Positions 52,489-60,075 of a stretch of 64,000 bases of DNA are shown here, piece after piece (the stretch's first letter is position 1; each line of letters opens with the position of its first letter). Below the pieces are notes generated by a model, which was given only the letters and a program-made list of their open reading frames with translations, was not told the DNA's origin and did not search any database. Origin of the DNA: Thermoplasmata archaeon. Lineage in GTDB: Archaea > Thermoplasmatota > Thermoplasmata > Lutacidiplasmatales > UBA184. The stretch covers positions 28,797-92,796 of the forward strand of contig JAJZYB010000003.1 in NCBI GenBank assembly GCA_021806135.1. The letters run 5' to 3'. Position numbers and translations under genes: made by a program.

Positions 52489-52848
52489 ATGAGCAGCCCG
52501 ACCCCTCCCCCGCCGTCGCCCCCCCGCCATCTCCATGTCCGTCTGGTGGACGAGAGGGGCGCCATCTATGACCACCTCACGGAGTACCTGAAGGTGGCCG
52601 GGAAGGCCCCCGACTGGTATTGGCGGACCGTCGGACGCCTGGAGGGGCAGGAGGAGGAGAACATGGAGGAACTGCTCTCCAGCGCGTTCGAGGCCGGTGC
52701 CTATCTCGCCCACGAGCATCCGGAGGCGCTCGGCTTCTCCTGGGTCACGGAGGCGGAGTGTGAACGCGAAAGGAAGGCCGGGGAGCCCGCGGGGGGGAAG
52801 GACGAACAGCGCCAGCGGGACCGGGCCGCCCTGAGCCACTACGCCTGA
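52489..52848 (+). CDS. Small acidic protein, unknown function
   Basis: From the ATG at 52489 the protein has 119 residues. GCTTATAGCC centred near 52461 lies about 28 nt upstream, so the message is probably leaderless. After a Pro-rich leader it reads HLHVRLVDERGAIYDHLTEYL, then WYWRTVGRLEGQEEENMEELL. No family is recognised. It is followed 28 bp later by the thioredoxin-fold gene. Confidence 0.65.
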   Translation: MSSPTPPPPSPPRHLHVRLVDERGAIYDHLTEYLKVAGKAPDWYWRTVGRLEGQEEENMEELLSSAFEAGAYLAHEHPEALGFSWVTEAECERERKAGEPAGGKDEQRQRDRAALSHYA

Positions 52849-52876
52849 GCCCCCGGGACGGCGGGAGGCCCTGGAG

Positions 52877-53284
52877 ATGGCGGTCATCCAGAGTCTGGAC
52901 GAAGCGGACTTCCAGGGCCGCCATCTCTCCCGTCCCGGCCGGGTGGCCGTGCTCTTCCGGATGGCCACCTGCCCGTACAGCCGAGCCTTCCGGTTCGAGT
53001 ACGGGCACATGCCGGCGCCGGCGGGGGTCCTCCTCGCCGACTACGTGCTCGGGAACTTCTACGAACGGCTTCCCCTGACCTTTGACATTGCGGTGGTGCC
53101 CACCGTCCTGGGATTCGAGGATGGCACCCTTCGTTGGAGGCATGACGGGGCACCGGGAAAGGGCCTGGGCGAGGCCACCTTGCGGCAGATCCTCTCCTGG
53201 ACGCCGCCCCCGATGCCTGCCTCCTCAGCCAGGAGAGAGAGCCCCGGACCGGAGAAGGGTTCTGGACCGCTCCCGCCCCCCTGA
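52877..53284 (+). CDS. Thioredoxin-fold protein with a single active-site Cys
   Basis: The 135-residue protein has VAVLFRMATCPYSRAF, where the usual second Cys of C-x-x-C is missing (CPYS), and the cis-Pro loop DIAVVPTVLGFEDGTLRWRHDG. The fold is thus thioredoxin-like but it cannot form an intramolecular disulfide at that site. A Pro-rich C-terminal tail follows. Monothiol or structural roles are possible. Confidence 0.7.
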   Translation: MAVIQSLDEADFQGRHLSRPGRVAVLFRMATCPYSRAFRFEYGHMPAPAGVLLADYVLGNFYERLPLTFDIAVVPTVLGFEDGTLRWRHDGAPGKGLGEATLRQILSWTPPPMPASSARRESPGPEKGSGPLPPP

Positions 53285-53345
53285 CCCCCCGGCCGCGGTG
53301 CCCGGAGGGAAGGGGTCCGGGCCCTGCCGGGGACACGCCGCGCGC

Positions 53346-54497
53346 TCAGAAGTCGACCGGCCTTCCGTCCCACGCGCAGAGGACCAGTCGGGAGAGCTCG
53401 GTGGTGGAGGGCACCCGCCCGCTGGCCACCACTCCCGTGAACCGTTCGGCTGCTTCGATGACGGAAGGGAGGGCCCCGACCAGGTCGTCCCGGCGGACCG
53501 GGATCGCGAGGGAAAGGTTCCTCGGCACCCCCAGGGCCTCCCAGAGCTCCCGGACGCGGCCGGCGATCTCCGGCCCGCTGCGCACGGCACCCTCCCCCAA
53601 CCAACGGCCGAGTTGACGGTACTTCTCACGGGCGGCGAGGAAGGTGAACTCCAGCACCGACGGAAGGAGCGCGGCCGCGACCTTCCCGTGGCTCACCCCG
53701 AACCGCGGCGCGAGGGCATGCGCCAGGGCGTGGCCCATCCCCATCTGGGCGTGCGCCTGCGCCAGCCCGGCGAGCCCGGAGGCGATGAGCAGATGCTCCC
53801 GGAGGTCGTCGGGTGGATCGGGCCTCAGGACCCGGGGAGCCCTCTCGAGCAGGGTCTCCACCGCCTGTTTGGCCAGGGCCTCCGAAAAGGGGTCGGACCA
53901 TTCCGATCCCAAGGACTCCAGGGCGTGGCTAAGGGCGTCCGCCGCTCCCAGGGCCACGGCAGCAGGCGGGAGGGAGCGGACCAGCAGCGGCTCCAGGAGC
54001 ACCCAATCCGCGGCCAGGTTCCGGTGCGTCAGTTCCCGCACCGGGCCCTCCCGGCTCCGCTTGAGCATGGCGGTCCAGGACATCTCGTTCCCGGGCCCCA
54101 CCGTGCAGGGGATCAGCACCAGGGGCGGGTGCGGTCCGCCCGGAAGGTCCACGAGCAGGGTGATCTCCGCCGGGTCGAGCCCGGGGCTCCCGCCCAGGGC
54201 GGAGGCCACCTTCGCCACGTCCAGGAGCTCCTCGCCTCCCAACCCCACGAGGAGGTCTGCGCCGCACTCCCGCGCACGCGCCGCTGCCCGGGCGGCCCCT
54301 CCCAGGTCGAGGGCGTCCACCTCCAGGAGCTCCACGGTCTTCCCCTGCTTCGCCCGCTGCTCCCGGGTAGCCAAGACCCCGGGCGATCCCGCAGCACCCG
54401 GCTCCACGAGAAGGAGCGTCCGGTCTCCCGGCAGGGAGGCCAAGGACTCCAGCGCACCGGGGCCGAAGCTCACCCGGGGGGGCGTAAAGAAACCCAC
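53346..54497 (-). CDS. Iron-containing alcohol dehydrogenase family enzyme
   Basis: The 383-residue protein has an N-terminal nucleotide-binding domain (GADLLVGLGGEELLDVAKVASAL) and a helical metal-binding domain with LGAADALSHALESL, GMGHALAHALAPRFGVSHGKVAAALL. The Asp and three His expected to bind iron are in these motifs. Substrate could be an alcohol or polyol. It converges on the thioredoxin-fold gene and follows the SCP2-like gene by 34 bp. Confidence 0.87.
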   Translation of the reverse strand: MGFFTPPRVSFGPGALESLASLPGDRTLLLVEPGAAGSPGVLATREQRAKQGKTVELLEVDALDLGGAARAAARARECGADLLVGLGGEELLDVAKVASALGGSPGLDPAEITLLVDLPGGPHPPLVLIPCTVGPGNEMSWTAMLKRSREGPVRELTHRNLAADWVLLEPLLVRSLPPAAVALGAADALSHALESLGSEWSDPFSEALAKQAVETLLERAPRVLRPDPPDDLREHLLIASGLAGLAQAHAQMGMGHALAHALAPRFGVSHGKVAAALLPSVLEFTFLAAREKYRQLGRWLGEGAVRSGPEIAGRVRELWEALGVPRNLSLAIPVRRDDLVGALPSVIEAAERFTGVVASGRVPSTTELSRLVLCAWDGRPVDF

Positions 54498-54531
54498 AGT
54501 TCCGCCGTGGCCGGAAGGACCCCCTCCGGCG

Positions 54532-54936
54532 CTAAACGAACTCCGTGGGGATGAGGGTGGCGGTGTTGACCAGTTCCCGGGCCGCCCGGTTGTAGCGCAT
54601 GACCTTCAACATGTTCCCTTTGAACCGGAACTGCCCGCCCATGAGGGCCTGGACCGGATCGATCTCCTTGGCGATCAATTTCCTCCAGTTCCCGTAGCTC
54701 CCCTCGAGGCTGAAGGCCGCCGATCTCGCTTGTGGGTTCGGCAACATCTCCGCCTCGCGGCACTTCCCGTGGAAGAGGTCGAGGTAAAAGGTGGCCGGCT
54801 CGAGCAGCCCTTGATCCGGCTGGATGAGGAAGACGAAGTCCCCTTCCCAGGTCCGGGCTGCCTCCTCGTAGGCGGCGTTCCGGTTCAGTTCTTCCTGGAA
54901 GAGGGCGATCCACTCACGGGAGGGGAAGAGCGCCAT
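54532..54936 (-). CDS. SCP2-like lipid-binding protein
   Basis: The 134-residue protein has the SCP2 order of strands and helices: AYEEAARTWEGDFVFLIQPD, EPATFYLDLFHGKC and IDPVQALMGGQFRFKGNMLKVMRY, where the Gly-x-(F/L)-(K/R)-x-(K/x)-G-(D/N) segment is the SCP2 hallmark. It may bind hydrophobic ligands such as acyl-CoA. It shares a 65-bp divergent promoter region with the plus-strand gene at 55002. Confidence 0.8.
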   Translation of the reverse strand: MALFPSREWIALFQEELNRNAAYEEAARTWEGDFVFLIQPDQGLLEPATFYLDLFHGKCREAEMLPNPQARSAAFSLEGSYGNWRKLIAKEIDPVQALMGGQFRFKGNMLKVMRYNRAARELVNTATLIPTEFV

Positions 54937-55001
54937 GATACTGCCGGACCGGAAGGGCCGAACGGTTAAGGTATTACCCCGGGCCGGGCCTGCGTAGTCC
55001 C
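54937..55001. promoter_or_regulatory. Shared divergent promoter
   Basis: CGGTTAAGGTATTACC at 54962-54977 is AT-rich and TATA-like on both strands. It lies about 27-40 nt from both start codons (54936 minus and 55002 plus), so overlapping promoters in opposite directions are likely. Confidence 0.45.
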
Positions 55002-56378
55002 ATGGAAGAGATGGAGAAGCGTGCTCCCGCCGGAGCCGGGGTCCCGGGGGAAGGCCCGTCCTTCCCCGAAGGATCGTCGCCCGCCATCGTCGAGGTACGG
55101 GGCAAACGGGTGGTCCTTCACGGGTTCGAGTTCGAGAGCGAGGAGCTCAGTGGGGCCTTGCTTCCCTTGGATGCGGCCGGACGGGAGGCCCATCTCCAGC
55201 GCGTCATCGAGGTGGGCGTCTATTGCCTGGAGCGGGCCGGGAACGTCCGGGACCTGGACTTCGTCCGGCAGCAGGTGCGTTCGCTCCTGGAGGAAGTGGA
55301 TGGGGCGGTCCGCTCGATCCCTTCCACGCTGGAGTCGCAGCTCGCCTCCCGGCTGGGGACCGACCCGGGGCAGGTGCTCGCCCCGGTCCGTACCGCCGTG
55401 GAGGCCGCCTCCGACGCGACCCATCGCCGGGTCCGCGAGGTCGAGGAACTGCTCCGGTCGGAGATCAACCCGACCAACGAGGCGTCCTCCCTCGGCCGGG
55501 CGCTGCGGTCGATCCAGGACCTCCTGGACCCCCGGAGGACCGATTCGGTCCAGGCCATGCTCGGGGAGGCGGTCCGCCAGCTCTCCGGGCCGGAAGGGAA
55601 CCTCACCGGGTCGGTCCGCTCGGTGGTCCAGGAGACGGTGCGGCCCCTTGTGGAGCAGGTGAACGCCCTGACCCAACGCATGGCGGAGGAGGCGGGGGCG
55701 GACTCGGTGGTCCAGCAGACCCCGCTCAAGGGGCAGGAGTACGAGGAGCACGTGGTGGGACTGCTCCAGGGGTGGGCCCGGATGGTGGGAGCCCAGGTGG
55801 AGCACGTGGGACCGGACAATTCTCCCGGGGACGTGGTGGTCACGCTTCCGAGCAGCGGCCTGACCGGAAAGCCGTACCGCCTGGCGGTGGAGGTGAAGGA
55901 CCGGACGGACCCCCAGGGACGCACGGTGATCCAGAGCGCGCTGACCCGGGTGATGCAGACCCGGCAGTGCCAGGCCGCGCTCTGGGTCGGCCGTTCGCCG
56001 GAGGGCTTTGCCCGGGAGATCGGGGATTGGGGAGAGGGGGAGCTGCCGGAAGGGCCGTGGGTGGCCTGCACCGAGGAGCACCTGAGGACGGCGCTCCGCT
56101 TTCTGGTGGTCCTGCTCTCGCTGAAGTCCAGGCAGGACGGGTCCACCGGGTTGCCGGCCGATCAGCTGCGCGACGAGATGCTGCGGCTGAGGGACGGATT
56201 GAACCACCTGAAGAACATCCGGACGAAGGTGACGAACGCGCGGGGTCTCCTGGACGAGATCGACGAGAACGCCCGGGACCTTCGGGAAGTGGTGGACGGC
56301 TCGTTGGACCGGCTGGAAAGGGCGTTGAAGGGTTCGTCGGTCGGCCGGGGAACGATCGATGGGCCGACGGCGGGTTGA
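55002..56378 (+). CDS. Coiled-coil protein with PD-(D/E)XK nuclease-like domain (RmuC-like)
   Basis: The 458-residue protein has a long helical N-terminal half (residues about 60-240: QQVRSLLEEVDGAVRSIP, SVVQETVRPLVEQVNALTQRMAEE). A restriction-endonuclease-like core follows: KGQEYEEHVVGLLQGWARM, NSPGDVVVTL and LAVEVKDRTD, giving the E, D and E-x-K residues. A C-terminal helical tail (LRDGLNHLKNIRTKVTNARG) completes it. RmuC proteins share this order, but identity is not certain. The coiled coil could mediate oligomerisation. Confidence 0.75.
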   Translation: MEEMEKRAPAGAGVPGEGPSFPEGSSPAIVEVRGKRVVLHGFEFESEELSGALLPLDAAGREAHLQRVIEVGVYCLERAGNVRDLDFVRQQVRSLLEEVDGAVRSIPSTLESQLASRLGTDPGQVLAPVRTAVEAASDATHRRVREVEELLRSEINPTNEASSLGRALRSIQDLLDPRRTDSVQAMLGEAVRQLSGPEGNLTGSVRSVVQETVRPLVEQVNALTQRMAEEAGADSVVQQTPLKGQEYEEHVVGLLQGWARMVGAQVEHVGPDNSPGDVVVTLPSSGLTGKPYRLAVEVKDRTDPQGRTVIQSALTRVMQTRQCQAALWVGRSPEGFAREIGDWGEGELPEGPWVACTEEHLRTALRFLVVLLSLKSRQDGSTGLPADQLRDEMLRLRDGLNHLKNIRTKVTNARGLLDEIDENARDLREVVDGSLDRLERALKGSSVGRGTIDGPTAG

Positions 56379-56390
56379 GCGCGGGGGGAT

Positions 56391-56552
56391 TCAGCGGTCC
56401 CTTTCGCGTTCCGGGAAGAGGACAAGGCTCACGCCGCAGACCCCAAAGAGGGCTCGCCCGGCCTCGGCGTAGGCCCGGTCCGCGGGGGTGGAGCCGAGGG
56501 CTCCGGTCACGGGTCTCGTCAACGGCGCCAGTTCGATCTTGATGGCCGTCAT
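56391..56552 (-). CDS. Small 53-residue protein behind an operator-like palindrome
   Basis: This gene is below the ORF-track limit. The ATG at 56552 opens a 53-codon frame: MTAIKIELAPLTRPVTGALG, then STPADRAYAEAGRALFGVCGVSLVLF and a charged end. A strong TATA box (AAATATATACGG, 56577-56588, minus strand) is 25-36 nt upstream and a perfect 15-bp palindrome lies between them. Promoter quality supports a real gene. Function is unknown. Confidence 0.5.
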   Translation of the reverse strand: MTAIKIELAPLTRPVTGALGSTPADRAYAEAGRALFGVCGVSLVLFPERERDR

Positions 56553-56562
56553 CTATGATGAC

Positions 56563-56577
56563 GTTTGTCAGACAAAC
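56563..56577. promoter_or_regulatory. Perfect palindrome, candidate operator
   Basis: GTTTGTCAGACAAAC at 56563-56577 is a 7-bp perfect inverted repeat around one base. It lies directly between the TATA box and the predicted start of the 53-residue gene, where a bound repressor would block transcription. The HxlR gene ends 94 bp away and is a candidate binder. Confidence 0.6.
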
Positions 56578-56671
56578 CGTATATATTTGTCGGTCCAGGC
56601 GTCGCCAGCTCCGGGTCTAGTTGGAAGGCACGATTTCGCACCCCCCTTAGGAGAGCAGAGACCATCTCATT

Positions 56672-57097
56672 TCACGGAGTGCGAGTGAGACGGCCGACGG
56701 TGGTGACCACCGGCACAGGGTTCAGCGTGTTATGCTTCGCCCAATCACGCAGGATCTGGAAGACCTGGGAGAACTCCTGGCCCTTTTCGGTGATCTCGTA
56801 CTCCACCCGCGGCGGGATCTCGCTGTACGCCCGCCGGACCACGATGCCCGCCTCCACGAGGGTCTTCAACCGGTGGGTGAGGGTCTTGGGGGAGAGGTTC
56901 AGACGGTTCTGGATCTCGGTGAACCGGAGGGGCCGGCCCGGTGACCCGAGGAGCGCGCTCAGGATGTCGAGCATGTGGGGTTGACCGAGCATGGCGAAGA
57001 GGTCGGCGACAGGACACCCTGCCCGATAGCCCTGTGAGGTGGCCCGTCCCTCCCCTCTGGGGAACCGGACGAAGGGCGGCGGAGAAGTTTCGGACAT
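56672..57097 (-). CDS. HxlR-family transcriptional regulator
   Basis: The 141-residue protein has a winged helix with GCPVADLFAMLGQPHMLDILSALL, PLRFTEIQNRLNLSPKTLTHRLKTLVEAGIV and PPRVEYEITEKGQEF, the HxlR signatures. The Cys in the GCPV segment is in the place of the redox-sensing Cys of many HxlR proteins. CTTTAATACT (57121-57130, minus strand) is 24-33 nt before the ATG. It is divergent from a nitroreductase gene, the usual HxlR arrangement. Confidence 0.9.
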   Translation of the reverse strand: MSETSPPPFVRFPRGEGRATSQGYRAGCPVADLFAMLGQPHMLDILSALLGSPGRPLRFTEIQNRLNLSPKTLTHRLKTLVEAGIVVRRAYSEIPPRVEYEITEKGQEFSQVFQILRDWAKHNTLNPVPVVTTVGRLTRTP

Positions 57098-57244
57098 GAC
57101 GTATAGTTCATTCCCGGCAAAGTATTAAAGTCCTTTCTCAACGGAATAGCCTCTCCAAAGTCCCTCCTCTACCCCTCGGCAGTGGCCCGTGATGTCCAGT
57201 AGCATTTGTAAAGCTAAAATAGTTTCCAGAGGGTATCATTGGCG
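57098..57244. promoter_or_regulatory. HxlR/nitroreductase divergent control region
   Basis: The 147-bp gap has one TATA box for each gene: AGTATTAAAG (57121-57130) for the regulator and GCTAAAATAG (57213-57222) for the nitroreductase, each 23-33 nt before its ATG. No copy of the GTTTGTCAGACAAAC palindrome is present here. Confidence 0.55.
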
Positions 57245-57919
57245 ATGTCAGACACCCTGGTGTTGGGATCCCCTCCTTGGCCCGAGCCGGTCGACCCCCT
57301 GCGGAAGGGGCCCCGGAACCAGCTCTTACGGAGCCCGGAGGCCCGGGTCCATCCGGTCTTCCTGGAGCGCTGGTCCCCCCGCTCCTTCATCCCCGAGCCC
57401 ATCCCACCGAAGGAACTACGGAGCCTCTTCGAGGCCGCACGCTGGGCCCCCTCGGCGAACAACGTCCAGCCCTGGCTCTTCCTCTACGCCCAAAGGTCCG
57501 AGGACCGGCAGCGGTTCCTCGAGGGGCTCCACCCGCGCAACCGGGCATGGGCCGCCCGGGCGCCCGTGCTCGCCTACTTGCTCGCCCGTACCCACCTCCC
57601 CGGCCCGGAAGGGACCGGTCCGGTCCCCAACCCCAACGCACGGTTCGATGCGGGAGCCGCCTGGATGGCCCTCGCCCTCCAGGCCCGGTTCCTCGGGCTC
57701 TCCACCCACGCCATGGGCGGGTTGGAGCGTCCCGGGGTCTATTCGATCCTCGGGGTCTCCCCCGAGGAGTTTGAGATCCTCGTCGGCATCGCCATCGGAC
57801 GGAGCGGGGATTGGGACGCCCTCCCTCCGGATCTGGCCGCAAGGGAGCACCCGAGCTCCCGGAAGCCCCTCTCGGCGATCTACCAGGAAGGACCGCTCGG
57901 CAGCGCCGGGACCGGCTGA
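57245..57919 (+). CDS. Nitroreductase-family flavoenzyme
   Basis: The 224-residue protein has LERWSPRSFIPEPIPPKELRSLFEAARWAPSANNVQPW, the FMN-binding start of the nitroreductase family, and a C-terminal GLSTHAMGGLERPG plus VGIAIGR segment. Such enzymes use FMN and NAD(P)H to reduce nitro compounds or quinones. The ATG at 57245 was chosen because its TATA box is 23-32 nt upstream, making a leaderless message. It is probably controlled by the divergent HxlR regulator. Confidence 0.9.
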   Translation: MSDTLVLGSPPWPEPVDPLRKGPRNQLLRSPEARVHPVFLERWSPRSFIPEPIPPKELRSLFEAARWAPSANNVQPWLFLYAQRSEDRQRFLEGLHPRNRAWAARAPVLAYLLARTHLPGPEGTGPVPNPNARFDAGAAWMALALQARFLGLSTHAMGGLERPGVYSILGVSPEEFEILVGIAIGRSGDWDALPPDLAAREHPSSRKPLSAIYQEGPLGSAGTG

Positions 57920-57951
57920 GCCCCCCCCGTGGACGGGAAACCCCCCCCACC

Positions 57952-58917
57952 TCAGGCGTAGTCGTAGAACCCACGCCCGGTCTTCCGACCCAGGTGTCCG
58001 GCGTCCACCAGCCGCTTGAGCGCCAGGGAGGGACGGTACTTCGGATCCCCGTACTCCGTCTGGAGGATCTGCGCAACCTCCAGGCAGACGTCGAGGCCGA
58101 TCATGTCCGCCAGCTCCAGCGGCCCCATGGGAAGACCCGCGCCGGCCTTGAGCGCCTGGTCCAGCTCCCGGGCAGAGACCACTCCCTCATCCAGCGCGAA
58201 ACAGGCTTCGTTGAGCATGGGGATCAAGAGCCGGTTCACCAGGAAGCCGGGCACCTCCTTCACCCGGATCGGGACGAGCGGGTAGCGGTGGTTGCGGAGT
58301 CCCTGGAGGAACTCCAGCGTATCGGTCACCACGTCCTCCCGTGTGTCCACCCCGGCCACCACTTCCACCAGGGGAAGCGTGGTCGGGGGATTGAAGAAGT
58401 GGGTCACCAGGCTGTTCCGGGCATGGAGAAGGCCCCGGGCCAGGCGCGTGACCGAGAGGGAGGAGGTGTTGGTGGCGAGGACGGCGTGCTCCGGAAGGAT
58501 CCGGTCGAGGGCCTCGAAGATCCCCCGTTTCACCGGAAAGCTCTCGAAAGCGGCCTCCACCACGAGGTCCACGTCGCGGAAGGCGGAGTCCTCGGTCGTC
58601 CCCTCAACCCGGTGGACGATCTGCTCTGCCCGGGCGCGGCTGAACTTCGGCTTGAGACGTTCCTGGAGGATTCCCTCCTGCTCGGGAGTGAGCTTGAGCC
58701 CCATCCCTTCGAGGCGTTCCCGTTCCTTCTCCAGACGCGCTTCCTGGAAGCGGAGGAGCTCCTCGGTGAAGCCCCGTACCCGGTTCAACCCGCGTTGCAC
58801 CAGGTCCTCCCGCACATCCTTGAGGACCACCGGTATCTCGTTGAAGGCGAGCACCTCGGCGATGGCAGCTCCCATGGTCCCGGCCCCGACCACCCCGGCC
58901 TTCCGGACGTAGAGCAT
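57952..58917 (-). CDS. 3-hydroxyacyl-CoA dehydrogenase
   Basis: The 321-residue protein has the NAD-binding GVVGAGTMGAAIAEVLAF, the LVVEAAFESFPVKRGIFEALD segment, the catalytic His in LVTHFFNPPTTLPLVEVVAG and VKEVPGFLVNRLLIPMLNEA. GPLELADMIGLDV is in the C-terminal dimer domain. It oxidises 3-hydroxyacyl-CoA in beta-oxidation or related pathways. A longer linker (FQEARLEKERERLEGMG) is present near residue 60. Confidence 0.94.
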   Translation of the reverse strand: MLYVRKAGVVGAGTMGAAIAEVLAFNEIPVVLKDVREDLVQRGLNRVRGFTEELLRFQEARLEKERERLEGMGLKLTPEQEGILQERLKPKFSRARAEQIVHRVEGTTEDSAFRDVDLVVEAAFESFPVKRGIFEALDRILPEHAVLATNTSSLSVTRLARGLLHARNSLVTHFFNPPTTLPLVEVVAGVDTREDVVTDTLEFLQGLRNHRYPLVPIRVKEVPGFLVNRLLIPMLNEACFALDEGVVSARELDQALKAGAGLPMGPLELADMIGLDVCLEVAQILQTEYGDPKYRPSLALKRLVDAGHLGRKTGRGFYDYA

Positions 58918-58980
58918 GGAATTCCCGAGGGGGCGCAGCCGGCGGACGCTACTTAATCTCGCGGGCCGGGGGAAGGAGCC

Positions 58981-59103
58981 ATGTCTCGCTCGGACTCCCG
59001 CGTCGCCGCCCTAAGGAATCCTCTTCGAACTCCCCCGGGGAACTCCGTGTCGGCATCCCGCAGCTCCTTCGCCGACGGCGTGGGGGAAGCGCTCCCCCCC
59101 TGA
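58981..59103 (+). CDS. Candidate 40-residue small protein
   Basis: ATG at 58981 is preceded by GGAAGGAGCC, a good ribosome binding site, and by CTACTTAATC about 24-32 nt upstream. The reading gives MSRSDSRVAALRNPLRTPPG and ends ADGVGEALPP. Composition is unremarkable and no family is known. The promoter-like DNA may instead serve the divergent dehydrogenase gene. Confidence 0.3.
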   Translation: MSRSDSRVAALRNPLRTPPGNSVSASRSSFADGVGEALPP

Positions 59104-59601
59104 CCCGCCCCTCGGTCTGCCGGTCCCGGGGGAGGTGGAGCAGGAAGAAGATGGAGCCGGCCCATGTGCCCTCGAACACCTCCTGGACGACCCCACGGCT
59201 CGGGGTTCGGCCAGCGCATGGCAACGCGGGTGGGCGAGCCCCGGAGGCGCTGCACCCCGGCGTAGCGGAAGGCCCTGGCCTTCTTGGATGACACGGCGGA
59301 GGGGTGGACCGGGAGGAACCCTACGAGGCGATGGACCCGGGTCTCTCGTTCGCCGATCCCCCCTCGTCTCTTTGGGCCGACTCTCCGCCCGTCCCTTCTT
59401 GGGGGCAGAAGTGGGCATGGGGGTTCGCCGCCCTCCCGGAGCCGGCCGGGGCCCCCCACGTCTCCCGGACTTCATCCCCGGCGCCGGCGCGGCGGGAGGG
59501 ACCTCGTTCCTCCTCCCGCGTAGCCTCGGGGCGCGTGTACGGCCGGTCCCATCCCCGCACGCCCTCGGGCCCGCAGTCCAGCCGATGCGCCACGACCAAC
59601 G

Positions 59602-59608
59602 CTTAAAT
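59602..59608 (+). promoter_or_regulatory. TATA box of tRNA-Ser gene
   Basis: CTTAAAT at 59602-59608 in an otherwise GC-rich stretch lies 27-33 nt before the first base of the tRNA, the normal spacing for archaeal tRNA promoters. Confidence 0.6.
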
Positions 59609-59634
59609 GGCGGTCCAACTCTCCGAGAGCCCGC

Positions 59635-59750
59635 GCGGGGATGGCCCAGCCTGGTACGGCGCAGGATTGCTAATCCTGTGGTGCTTGCACCTCGGGGGTT
59701 CAAAGGCGCCGCGGAACCGCTCCGCGGGGCGGGATTTCCCCCTCCCCGCG
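59635..59750 (+). tRNA. tRNA-Ser(GCU) with a T-loop insertion interpreted as an intron
   Basis: Acceptor stem GCGGGGA (59635-59641) pairs with TCCCCGC (59743-59749), discriminator G at 59750. The D-arm is GCC/GGC with a CAGCCTGGTAC loop. The anticodon arm is CAGGA-TTGCTAA-TCCTG, anticodon GCT at 59669-59671. A long variable arm (GGTGC/GCACC) is diagnostic of Ser. The T-stem is GGGGG (59694-59698) with CCCCC (59738-59742). The T-loop should be 7 nt but is 39 nt: TTCAAA, then an inserted hairpin. Removing 32 nt gives an 84-nt tRNA. No CCA is encoded. Confidence 0.88.
59705..59736 (+). other. Probable tRNA intron in the T-loop (about 32 nt)
   Basis: The insert contains a strong hairpin: CCGCGGA pairs with TCCGCGG around an ACCGC loop. 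Exact junctions cannot be fixed; cutting to leave TTCAAAT or TTCAATT restores a normal T-loop. A TTC bulge, a short AAA/TTT helix and a GGA bulge recall a relaxed bulge-helix-bulge splice motif. Introns at this position are known mainly from some Crenarchaeota. Confidence 0.65.
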
Positions 59751-59778
59751 TTCCCGGTCCCCCACGCGGCGAAACCCC

Positions 59779-60075
59779 CTACCCGATGAAATGGGCGAGC
59801 CCCTCCGGTGAGCGCTCCACCCGGCCCGAGGTCCCGGCTCCGGGCAACCCGCCGGGCGAGAGGGCCAGGACCCGCCCGCCGCCTTCGAGCTCCACCACCA
59901 CCAACCGATGGGGATTCGCCCAGCCGGCCGCCGGCACCGTGAGTTCCGTGGCGGCGACGACCCGACCGGCTCCCGTCCGCGTTTCCGAACGCAGCACCCC
60001 GCCGCAGGCGGGGCAACACGAGGCCCCGGGGAACAACACCCGGGGACAGCGTGGGCAGACCAGGACCTCCATCAT
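59779..60075 (-). CDS. DUF35-type zinc-ribbon OB-fold protein, thiolase partner
   Basis: The 98-residue protein has an N-terminal zinc ribbon (VCPRCPRVLFPGASCCPACGGVL, four Cys) and an OB-fold with TELTVPAAGWANPHRLVVVEL. DUF35 proteins form complexes with thiolases or HMG-CoA synthase and help channel acyl-CoA. It overlaps the thiolase gene stop (ATGA), so the two are translated together. Confidence 0.88.
   Translation of the reverse strand: MMEVLVCPRCPRVLFPGASCCPACGGVLRSETRTGAGRVVAATELTVPAAGWANPHRLVVVELEGGGRVLALSPGGLPGAGTSGRVERSPEGLAHFIG

Larger units (their letters stand above)
58918..59634. other. 700-bp region without strong gene
   Basis: The region lies between the hydroxyacyl-CoA dehydrogenase gene and the tRNA gene. 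ORFs covering it on either strand are Arg/Pro-rich and unlike proteins. It contains TATA elements near 58949-58957 and 59602-59608 (for the tRNA) and one candidate 40-codon ORF (58981-59103). No RNA signature or repeat array was recognised. Confidence 0.4.

Noticed and set aside
58953-59703. Minus-strand ORFs between the dehydrogenase and tRNA genes
   Set aside because: Low-complexity Arg/Pro/Gly sequence, no start signal or family, and one overlaps the tRNA gene.
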